This document shows positions 1 through 5,237 of a DNA stretch of 5,237 nt, one piece after another. The notes below the pieces were generated by a model, which worked only from the letters and a program-made list of their open reading frames with translations, had not been told where the DNA came from and searched no databases. The position numbers and the translations under genes are program-made. Position 1 is the stretch's first letter; each line of letters begins with the position of its first letter. The DNA lies in the NCBI GenBank assembly GCA_023424865.1, contig JAFADM010000191.1, positions 1-5,237 on the forward strand, in the 5' to 3' direction. This DNA comes from Bacillota bacterium. Its GTDB lineage: Bacteria > Bacillota_A > Clostridia > DSM-8532.

Positions 1-6
1 AAGGGC

Positions 7-12
7 TATAAT
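7..12 (+). promoter_or_regulatory. Candidate -10 promoter element (TATAAT)
   Basis: A perfect TATAAT hexamer lies 72 bp upstream of the lipoprotein start codon, which would place a transcription start near position 19 and give a leader of about 65 nt. The matching -35 element would fall before the window begins, so it cannot be checked. There is no TG dinucleotide of the extended -10 type in front. The region is AT-rich and a chance match is possible. Confidence 0.42.
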
Positions 13-27
13 AAGAGGGAAAAACAT

Positions 28-57
28 CAGGTATCAGCAGGAATAGGCAGCAATAGG
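28..57 (+). repeat. Three tandem 10-bp degenerate direct repeats in the leader
   Basis: Three adjacent 10-bp units are visible: CAGGTATCAG (28-37), CAGGAATAGG (38-47) and CAGCAATAGG (48-57). Units 2 and 3 match at 9 of 10 positions, and units 1 and 2 at 7 of 10. The 10-bp period equals about one helical turn, which would put each unit on the same DNA face. They lie between the candidate -10 and the ribosome binding site. A regulator-binding array or a simple slippage product are both possible; no binding protein can be named from sequence. Confidence 0.5.
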
Positions 58-84
58 AATAATAAGAAATCAGGGGTTGTTTAT

Positions 85-1389
85 ATGATAAAGCACTCTT
101 CCTGTCTTGTTTCAGCCTTCCTTATCCTGTCTCTTGTCCTTTCGGGCTGCGTTAGCAATACGAAGGCCCGGCAAACCGATCCGGTTATTCAGCCGGAACA
201 GGAAACCGTCACTCTCCGCTTTATCAACAGCTGGGGAGGAAGCGATTCAAAATCCGAAACCCTTAAACAGCTTTTTGAGCAATTTGAAACGGAAAACCCG
301 GATATACAGATAGTTAACGAATCCCTGTTCGGAGAAGACTTTCTTGTAAAGCTAAAGGCCGATTTCGCCTCCGGCAATGATCCCGATGTCTTTGGCCTTT
401 GGCCGGGATCCGATATTCGAAGCCTTGTGGCAGCTGGAAAAGTAGCGGATATCACCGACGATCTGACCAAGGACCCTGACTGGAAGGAAAGCTTCCATGA
501 CAATATGTGGGATCATACCACCTTTGGGGGAAGAATATACGGGCTTCCGGTGGAGCTTATTTTTGAGGCCCTCTTTATTAATGTGGATTTATTTGAGGCC
601 TATGGTCTTGATCCCCCTGCCAATTTTGACGAACTCAAAAATGTGGTGACGGTTTTCAGGGATAACGGCATTGTTCCTATTGCGTTCAACTGTAAATCGG
701 AAGGGACCTACATCTACCAGAACATGGCCATGATGCTTGGAGGAAGAAAGATAATTGAGAACCCTATTGAAAACAGTTCCATAAATAAATGCTATCTGGA
801 CGCCCTTTATCTTATGAAGGAGCTTTATGACCTGGGGGCGTTTCCAGAAGACATGTTTACTATGACCAGTGTGGAGCGTAACGATCTCTTTATTTCAAAA
901 AAGGCGGCCATGATTGTTCAGGGCTCCTGGTTCGTAGGCGAATTCAAGGATGTTAAAACGGTTGATCTGGTGCCCTTCCCCGAGCTTTCCGAAAATAGAA
1001 ATGCCTATACCAGCATGATCTACGGCCTTGGCTGCGGCACCTTTTACATGAGTAAAAAGGCAAGCCTTAACGCTACTAAAAAAGAGGCGTCTATAAAGCT
1101 TCTTCGTCATTTAACCTCCAGGGAGACAGCCACGCTTCTGGCGGAGAAAACCGGAATGCTCAGCAACGTGCGCATCAACCGGTACGATATTGATTACAAT
1201 CGTCTGGAACGAAAGGCCATCTATTACGTGGATACAGCCAAGGAGCTTGTGGGACCTCCGGACAGCTATTTGCCCAGAAACGCCTGGGAAAACGTTATTG
1301 TCAAGAACCTGCCCTATGTTCTGGAGGGAAAGATGGAACCGGAAGCTCTTTGGATGGAGGCTGCCATGGAGTGGCAAAGCGGAAAGTAA
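85..1389 (+). CDS. Extracellular carbohydrate-binding lipoprotein (ABC family-1 solute-binding protein)
   Basis: This 434-residue protein is a membrane-anchored sugar-binding protein of the MalE/UgpB type (COG1653, SBP family 1), of normal length for the family. Residues 1-21 form a lipoprotein signal peptide with a basic start, a hydrophobic core and an LSGC lipobox; Cys22 would be the lipidated first residue. The mature part begins with a polar linker and then the N-lobe beta strand TLRFINSWGG. Family-typical features follow: NDPDVF near residue 97, ALFINVDLFEAYGL at 162-175, and QGSWFVGEF at about 279-287, where Trp282 is often ligand-proximal in relatives. The start is supported by AGGGG at 72-76, 8 bp upstream. 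The protein lies 16 bp before a YesM-type kinase gene, and no permease genes are present here. It may therefore supply a remotely encoded transporter or act as a sensory partner. The exact sugar cannot be told. Family assignment is firm; the role is inferred. Confidence 0.93.
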   Translation: MIKHSSCLVSAFLILSLVLSGCVSNTKARQTDPVIQPEQETVTLRFINSWGGSDSKSETLKQLFEQFETENPDIQIVNESLFGEDFLVKLKADFASGNDPDVFGLWPGSDIRSLVAAGKVADITDDLTKDPDWKESFHDNMWDHTTFGGRIYGLPVELIFEALFINVDLFEAYGLDPPANFDELKNVVTVFRDNGIVPIAFNCKSEGTYIYQNMAMMLGGRKIIENPIENSSINKCYLDALYLMKELYDLGAFPEDMFTMTSVERNDLFISKKAAMIVQGSWFVGEFKDVKTVDLVPFPELSENRNAYTSMIYGLGCGTFYMSKKASLNATKKEASIKLLRHLTSRETATLLAEKTGMLSNVRINRYDIDYNRLERKAIYYVDTAKELVGPPDSYLPRNAWENVIVKNLPYVLEGKMEPEALWMEAAMEWQSGK

Positions 1390-1391
1390 AC

Positions 1392-1398
1392 GGGAGGT
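1392..1398 (+). promoter_or_regulatory. Ribosome binding site fixing the histidine kinase start
   Basis: GGGAGGT sits 7 bp before the ATG at 1406, an excellent Shine-Dalgarno match. It fixes the kinase start at 1406 rather than at the in-frame ATG at 1190, which lies inside the lipoprotein gene and would add 72 residues with no family-like features (rich in Trp, Pro and Arg). Confidence 0.85.
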
Positions 1399-1405
1399 CA
1401 TCGCC

Positions 1406-3310
1406 ATGGTCAGTAAGGAACGCCTTAAGAGAGCCATCGGACAAAAACGGTTTATCCGCTTTTACCAGAACCTGCCCATACGCAGTAAATTCATGCTTGT
1501 GCTCGTGCTGATGATTATTATCCCCCTGGTGGGCTTAAGCGCCATCAACTATAAAAATTCCGAAGAAAGCCTGAGAAAAAAATCCATCCAATACTCTCAG
1601 GATATCCTTAAATTAATTGAAATCCGACTTTTGGATTATGTATCCAACCTCAATCTCATTTCATTGGATCTGCTGCCCGACAGAAAAGCGCTCTTTACAA
1701 TGAACGATTACGCTACGCCTCCGGATCCTCTGCAAATCTACGAGGAAGCCTATGTCATTGAAAATGTCCTTAAAAAGGTGATTTTCACCCGGCAGGAGGA
1801 AATTCAGTCCATCGCTCTCATTTCCAGCCGTGGAAATTACCATCCTGCGGATGATAACAGCCGTGTAATAAAAATTAAGGACATGGTACCCTTTTCCGGG
1901 CCTCTCTATAATGCCATGCTGGAGCAATCCCGCGGGTACAGCGGATCTCCAAGCTTTTTTTTCGATACGGAAAACGGCAGGGTGAAGAACTTTTTCCTGG
2001 TAAGAACCATTTACGATGTGGATAATTTTGAAGAAATCGGACTGATGGTGATACTTCTGAAAAAGGAATTTATTAATACAGTGTTTAAGGAGCTGGTCAA
2101 TGAGGACATTGAAAATATCCTGGTATTGTCCTCCAGCAACGAAATTATAGTGGACCGGGACAGCCAGTACAGCGTAGAGTTAGGGGATCTGATGGAAAAC
2201 CTTGAGGGCTGGCAGGGCTGGTATGCGGACCCAAAGGGACAAACCATTGTTACCTACCAGATGATGAAGGAGGAACCGGGGTGGAAAATTTTGTCCTTTA
2301 TTTCGTTAAAAAGTCTCTACCGGGACATCGACAGGCTCAGGGAAAGCATTATTGTTACCTCCATTATCATTGTTATCGTGCTTCTTATCGTCAGCGCTCT
2401 TATGACCTACGATTTCAGCCACCCCTTTAAAAAGCTTCTGGAAGGTATGGCCAGAGTTCAAAAGGGGGATAAGGAGGTTCGCATCGAGCTTACAAGGCAG
2501 GATGAGTTTGGCCAGCTGGGCGAAGCGTTTAACCGGATGGTGGAGGAAATGAACCTTCTGACGGATTTTGTGTACCGGGAGCAAATTACCCGGCGGGAGG
2601 CCGAAATTAAAGCCCTTCAGGCCCAAATAAACCCTCACTTCCTCTTTAATACCCTGGAATCCATCAACTGGATGGCTCACCTTAATCACGTGCCTGAAAT
2701 CAGTGAAACCGTAACCGCACTGTCCTCCCTGATGGAAGCTGGTATCGGACGGGACGACAAGCTTATAACCCTTGCTCAGGAGCTTGAATACATAGATAAT
2801 TACTACCTTATCCTCAAAAAGCGTTTCGAGGATAGAATACAACTGGAAAAGCGGGTGGAGGACGAAGCTCTGGATGTAAAAATTCCCCGCCTTCTCATTC
2901 AGCCTCTTATTGAAAACGCCATTTATCACGGCATTGAAAATGAAGGCGGAAGAGGTGTGGTAACCATCACTGCAGGCCTTTGTGAAGGAAGAGTGCTTAT
3001 TGTCGTTGAAGACAACGGAGAGGGAATTGAGGAGGATAAGCTCAAAGCCATAAATGAACGGCTTAACAACCATTCCTGGTCGAGCTTGGAATACAAGGAG
3101 GACAAGACATTTCACCGAAGCAGCAGAGGGTCAAACAGCATTGGCCTTGAGAATGTCAACCGGCGTATCAAGCTTTTTTACGGCTCGGAGTACGGCCTGC
3201 ATATAGAAAGTGTCAGACATTGCTACACGCGGGTTTACATGATTATACCAATAAAAACCGCAGAGTATTTGGAGGAAAAAGTAAATTATGTACAAGGTCT
3301 TAATCATTGA
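1406..3310 (+). CDS. YesM-type sensor histidine kinase
   Basis: This 634-residue membrane kinase senses an extracellular signal and phosphorylates the response regulator encoded next to it. A basic cytoplasmic N-terminus (1-28) precedes membrane helix 1 (about 29-47). An extracytoplasmic region of about 265 residues follows, placed and sized like a double-Cache sensor domain. Membrane helix 2 (about 315-333), a HAMP linker (about 335-388, with Pro340 and DEFGQLG at 366-372) and a helical segment lead into the His_kinase domain (PF06580 type). The phospho-acceptor is His411 in INPHFLFNTL. The ATPase part has the N-box around Asn504 (PLIENAIYHG), a DNGEG box at 536-540 and a G2-like SIGLENV at 578-584. 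In that last motif Ser578 stands where many relatives have Gly, and a polar stretch of about 30 residues precedes it. All residues needed for catalysis appear present. Its last 23 bp overlap the regulator gene, implying translational coupling. The signal is unknown; a carbohydrate is likely from context. Confidence 0.94.
   Translation: MVSKERLKRAIGQKRFIRFYQNLPIRSKFMLVLVLMIIIPLVGLSAINYKNSEESLRKKSIQYSQDILKLIEIRLLDYVSNLNLISLDLLPDRKALFTMNDYATPPDPLQIYEEAYVIENVLKKVIFTRQEEIQSIALISSRGNYHPADDNSRVIKIKDMVPFSGPLYNAMLEQSRGYSGSPSFFFDTENGRVKNFFLVRTIYDVDNFEEIGLMVILLKKEFINTVFKELVNEDIENILVLSSSNEIIVDRDSQYSVELGDLMENLEGWQGWYADPKGQTIVTYQMMKEEPGWKILSFISLKSLYRDIDRLRESIIVTSIIIVIVLLIVSALMTYDFSHPFKKLLEGMARVQKGDKEVRIELTRQDEFGQLGEAFNRMVEEMNLLTDFVYREQITRREAEIKALQAQINPHFLFNTLESINWMAHLNHVPEISETVTALSSLMEAGIGRDDKLITLAQELEYIDNYYLILKKRFEDRIQLEKRVEDEALDVKIPRLLIQPLIENAIYHGIENEGGRGVVTITAGLCEGRVLIVVEDNGEGIEEDKLKAINERLNNHSWSSLEYKEDKTFHRSSRGSNSIGLENVNRRIKLFYGSEYGLHIESVRHCYTRVYMIIPIKTAEYLEEKVNYVQGLNH
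3271..3276 (+). promoter_or_regulatory. Ribosome binding site of the response regulator, inside the kinase gene
   Basis: GGAGGA lies inside the end of the kinase coding region, about 11 bp before the regulator ATG at 3288. The spacing is slightly long but usable. Its position within translated sequence, together with the 23-bp gene overlap, fits coupled synthesis of the kinase and regulator. Confidence 0.7.
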
Positions 3311-4898
3311 TGATGAACCCATTATCCGAAAGGGGCTTATAAATATTCTCCAATGGAACCGTCTCGGCTGCGAAATATGCGGTGAGGCTTCCGATGGAGC
3401 CACCGGAGAAGAGCTTATTGCAAGCCTTAAGCCCGACATTATTCTTACCGATATCCGCATGCCCAGGGCTGATGGACTTGCCATGATGCGCCGGGTGAGG
3501 GATCTGGTGCCCAAAAGCAAAATCGTCATCCTCACCGGCTACAGGGATTTTAATTATGCCCAGGAGGCCGTAAAGCTGGGGGCCTTTGATTTTGTCCTTA
3601 AGCCCTCAAAAATAGAGGAGCTGACGGCGGTAATCCAGCGGGCAGCAGCGGAGCTCTCCATGGAAAAGGACAGGCACCAGGAGCTGAACCGTTTCAAGGA
3701 GCTCTATGAACAAAATCTTCCCCTCATGAGGGAAAAGCTTCTTTTCAATCTCATCTACGGACTTTACGGCAATGAGGGAGATATGGAGGAGCAGATGGCC
3801 CGGTTCGGAATAAAGCTGGATGAATTCTTAGTGGGGCTAATTGACAACGAGAGTGAGTCTGAGCGGGGCAGCTATGAAATGCAGCTTTACCAGCTGGGTA
3901 TTATAAACACCCTGGAAGAGGTGCTTTCGGAGGATTTTACCTTTATCTCCACCGTTCTCAACAGCCGCTGGCTTCTTTTTGTGGCAAGACCTCTGGAGGG
4001 CTTTAACGGTGCGACGGAGCTTCTGGAGGAGAAGCTTGCCTATCTTCAGGAAATGATACAGAACTTCTTCAGCTTTACTCTTTCTATAGCCGTCAGCTCA
4101 ACAGGACGGGGTTTTAAGGAACTGCCCATTAAGTTTGCAGAATGCCGTCAGGCACTGGAACACCGCTTTTATCTGGGACGGGGAGCTATTATCCGCTACG
4201 GTGATTTAAAAACCTTCTTCCGTTATAATGATCACGCCTTTCTGGAGGAATACCGGGTTCAGCTTTTAAACCATATTAAAACAGGCAACCGGGAGAGCCT
4301 TGAAAAGGTTATTGTGGATATCAAGGACTATATCCGTAAAGCTCCCGCCGGAGATCAGTCCCTTATAAAGAGCTTTTATTTAAGCATTCTCACCGATATC
4401 AACGCCATAAGAAACGCCCTTCCCGACAACCAGAGGGAGGATCGTCCTACCGGTGTTTCCCTTAACAGCTTGTATCAAATGATCGAAGGCTGCGAAAATG
4501 TGGAGGATCTTAACGATGTATTAAAGGAGGCCGCACGAAAAGCAGCGGAAAATATCAGCCTTTATAATTACAAAAACATGCGTCTGCTCCTTAGGGATGC
4601 TGTGGACTATCTAAAGGCCAATTATGCCCGGCCTGTTACCCTTAATGAGGTGGCGGAGCATCTTTACATAAGCACCAGCTATTTAAGCCGGATGTTTAAA
4701 AAGGAGCTCAATATAAATTTTGTGGACTATCTCAATGAAATCCGCATTGAAAGGGCCAAGGAGCTTTTAAAGGATGCCCGGTATAAAACCTATGAGGCCG
4801 CCGGTGCGGTGGGCATCTCGGATCCTCATTATTTCTCAAAGCTCTTCAAGCGCTATGTGGGCCAAACCCCTACCGAGTACAGGGAGTCCGTCATTTAA
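3288..4898 (+). CDS. YesN-type response regulator, receiver plus AraC DNA-binding domain
   Basis: This 536-residue cytoplasmic transcription regulator is the evident partner of the kinase upstream. The receiver domain (about 1-120) has the acidic pair Asp8/Asp9, phospho-acceptor Asp55 in LTDIRMP, switch Thr83 in LTGY, and Lys105 in LKP, a complete set. A charged helical linker (about 118-145) leads to a middle region (about 145-420) of the kind seen in YesN proteins. That region includes FTLSIAVSS at 263-271 and AECRQALEHRFYLG at about 284-297, resembling a degenerate GGDEF-like fold without catalytic signature. The C-terminal AraC domain (about 431-536) has two helix-turn-helix units: the first around VTLNEVAEHLYISTSYLSRM (450-469), the second ending in the AraC signature with GISDPHYFSKLFKRYVG (about 509-525) and TPTEYR. 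It probably activates sugar-uptake or glycosidase genes; targets are not visible. The start is chosen because MYKVLIIDDE is the canonical receiver beginning. Confidence 0.95.
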   Translation: MYKVLIIDDEPIIRKGLINILQWNRLGCEICGEASDGATGEELIASLKPDIILTDIRMPRADGLAMMRRVRDLVPKSKIVILTGYRDFNYAQEAVKLGAFDFVLKPSKIEELTAVIQRAAAELSMEKDRHQELNRFKELYEQNLPLMREKLLFNLIYGLYGNEGDMEEQMARFGIKLDEFLVGLIDNESESERGSYEMQLYQLGIINTLEEVLSEDFTFISTVLNSRWLLFVARPLEGFNGATELLEEKLAYLQEMIQNFFSFTLSIAVSSTGRGFKELPIKFAECRQALEHRFYLGRGAIIRYGDLKTFFRYNDHAFLEEYRVQLLNHIKTGNRESLEKVIVDIKDYIRKAPAGDQSLIKSFYLSILTDINAIRNALPDNQREDRPTGVSLNSLYQMIEGCENVEDLNDVLKEAARKAAENISLYNYKNMRLLLRDAVDYLKANYARPVTLNEVAEHLYISTSYLSRMFKKELNINFVDYLNEIRIERAKELLKDARYKTYEAAGAVGISDPHYFSKLFKRYVGQTPTEYRESVI

Positions 4899-4943
4899 AG
4901 CAGATTCTTTTTTTGTAGCCATATGCATAAGCAAATCCTGACT

Positions 4944-4976
4944 AAAAGCTCGTGGGTTCGATACCCCCGAGCTTTT
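4944..4976. terminator. Hairpin, probable (bidirectional) intrinsic terminator with tRNA T-arm-like loop
   Basis: Arms of 13 nt (4944-4956 and 4964-4976) pair at 12 of 13 positions, with one T/C mismatch at 4953/4967, around the 7-nt loop TTCGATA. The stem starts with four A-T pairs, so each strand ends in TTTT, the usual shape of a bidirectional terminator. It begins 45 bp after the regulator stop codon, a suitable place to end the operon. The T-tract is short and followed by GATT, so strength may be modest. The loop and adjoining bases also match a tRNA T-arm (GGTTCGATACC), discussed in the findings. Confidence 0.62.
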
Positions 4977-5044
4977 GATTCCCCTGAAAGGGCCGGTATA
5001 GGAGCTTATCCAAAGAGTAGACATTTTTGTTGTTTATTTTTGAC

Positions 5045-5085
5045 CTTATGGGTATGCCTAACCTGTCAATGAGAGTCACCATAAG
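5045..5085. repeat. 7-bp inverted repeat (CTTATGG / CCATAAG)
   Basis: CTTATGG at 5045-5051 is matched by its exact reverse complement CCATAAG at 5079-5085, separated by 27 bp. Outside and inside the arms the match continues only imperfectly (GAC and GT against AC and GAC). It could be a pair of operator half-sites or the base of a transcript stem for the downstream gene. A 7-bp match at this distance can also arise by chance. Confidence 0.35.
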
Positions 5086-5121
5086 ACAAATCCATCCATT
5101 CTTATTATGTCTTTTAACCTT

Positions 5122-5136
5122 TATGCTTAATGCATA
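5122..5136. repeat. Perfect 5-bp palindrome with 5-nt spacer (TATGC-N5-GCATA)
   Basis: TATGC at 5122-5126 and GCATA at 5132-5136 flank TTAAT, giving an operator-like dyad 71 bp before the downstream start codon. The same block (GCTTAATGCATA, 5125-5136) is an imperfect reverse complement, with one extra base, of TATGCATAAGC at 4922-4932. No regulator can be assigned. Confidence 0.3.
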
Positions 5137-5144
5137 GACCTGAT

Positions 5145-5156
5145 GCGGCTGCGGCT
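5145..5156. repeat. Tandem hexamer (GCGGCT)x2 in a potential stem
   Basis: GCGGCT is repeated exactly at 5145-5150 and 5151-5156. Either GGCT (5147-5150 or 5153-5156) can pair with AGCC at 5159-5162, and outer GACC (5137-5140) can pair with GGTC (5170-5173). The block is clearly GC-richer than the flanking AT-rich sequence. It could be part of a structured leader for the gene at 5207, but the stems are short. Confidence 0.35.
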
Positions 5157-5206
5157 GTAGCCTGTCCCGGGTCTTAACAACAAAGCTTGTATAAAGGTGT
5201 GAGACA

Positions 5207-5237
5207 ATGAAACGACGCTTTAGCAGTAACCTGCCCT
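5207..5237 (+). CDS. Start of an unidentified gene, truncated by the window end
   Basis: An ATG at 5207 opens a frame reading MKRRFSSNLP to the last base, with no stop. AAAGGTG at 5193-5199 gives a Shine-Dalgarno-like site about 7 bp upstream. The preceding non-coding gap is long enough for its own control region, and the hairpin at 4944-4976 separates it from the three-gene unit. The two arginines after Met-Lys would fit the basic start of a secreted or membrane protein, but ten residues are too few to name a family. It could equally be a chance open frame. Confidence 0.42.
   Translation, partial: MKRRFSSNLP

Larger units (their letters stand above)
4899..5206. other. 308-bp non-coding interval
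   Basis: No open frame with a credible ribosome binding site and protein-like content is seen on either strand. The interval holds a T7 run (4908-4914) with no strong hairpin before it, the operon-end hairpin (4944-4976), and a small CCC/GGG hairpin (4982-4992, loop TGAAA). It also holds a 7-bp inverted repeat (5045-5085), a 5-bp palindrome (5122-5136) and a GCGGCT tandem duplication (5145-5156). TTGACC at 5040-5045 resembles a -35 box, but no good -10 lies 16-18 bp downstream. This is probably a terminator region followed by the control region of the gene starting at 5207. Confidence 0.7.

Noticed and set aside
1190..1405. In-frame upstream extension of the kinase from an ATG at 1190 (72 extra residues)
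   Set aside because: It lies wholly inside the lipoprotein gene in another frame, has no good ribosome binding site and reads as non-family sequence; the ATG at 1406 has an excellent site 7 bp upstream and a plausible basic N-terminus before membrane helix 1.
2306..3115. 269-codon open frame on the minus strand opposite the kinase
   Set aside because: It is antisense to the conserved HAMP, His and ATPase regions of an intact kinase, its translation shows no recognisable domain, and long antisense frames are common opposite real genes with this codon bias.
4897..4914. Terminator at the T7 run just after the regulator stop codon
   Set aside because: Only a very weak AAAG/CTTT pairing precedes the T run; the GC-containing hairpin at 4944-4976 is a much better candidate.
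4944..4976. A genuine tRNA gene
   Set aside because: Only acceptor-like and T-arm-like parts are present; D-arm, anticodon arm, variable loop and CCA are absent and there is no space for them between the two arms.
4836..5024. 62-codon minus-strand frame spanning the regulator end and the hairpin
   Set aside because: No Shine-Dalgarno sequence precedes its ATG at 5024 (the upstream sequence is A-rich without AGG), it crosses the terminator-like hairpin, and it overlaps the conserved AraC signature on the other strand.
5040..5070. Promoter with TTGACC as -35 box
   Set aside because: The sequence 16-18 bp downstream does not resemble TATAAT, so there is no pair to support a promoter call.
5174..5195. 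Promoter with TTAACA (5174-5179) and TATAAA (5190-5195)
   Set aside because: The spacing is only 10 bp, far too short for a standard sigma-A promoter, and the TATAAA merges with the ribosome binding site region.

Overview
The window reads as a fragment of a Firmicutes (Bacillota) chromosome, most likely Clostridia/Lachnospiraceae-like or a Paenibacillus-type relative. The evidence is strong GGAGG-type ribosome binding sites, a lipobox-bearing ABC solute-binding protein, and a YesM/YesN-type two-component pair, a combination typical of carbohydrate-utilising Firmicutes. Genus cannot be assigned from this sequence alone.

Layout: positions 1-84 are a short leader with a perfect TATAAT at 7-12, three tandem 10-bp degenerate repeats at 28-57, and an AGGGG ribosome binding site. 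Three intact plus-strand genes follow in tight succession. They are a family-1 (MalE/UgpB-like) sugar-binding lipoprotein (85-1389), a membrane sensor histidine kinase of the YesM type (1406-3310, start corrected downstream from the longest open frame), and a YesN-type response regulator with an N-terminal receiver and C-terminal AraC DNA-binding domain (3288-4898). The lipoprotein and kinase genes are 16 bp apart, and the kinase and regulator genes overlap by 23 bp, so the three look like one transcription and translation unit. No transporter permease gene lies in the window.

Positions 4899-5206 are non-coding as far as I can see. They hold a 13-bp-stem hairpin (4944-4976) that probably ends the operon and whose 7-nt loop and stem resemble a tRNA acceptor/T-arm minihelix. 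Further inverted and direct repeats follow. At 5207 a new plus-strand reading frame begins with a plausible ribosome binding site and runs off the end.

How the genes may work together (inference): the lipoprotein captures a carbohydrate at the outer face of the membrane. Either it delivers the ligand to permeases encoded elsewhere, or it acts as an accessory sensor presenting the ligand to the kinase's large extracytoplasmic domain. The kinase phosphorylates Asp55 of the regulator, whose AraC domain then activates sugar-uptake or glycosidase genes. The layout suggests, but does not prove, a three-component sugar-sensing system. I see no CRISPR array, complete tRNA, rRNA or recognisable transposase.
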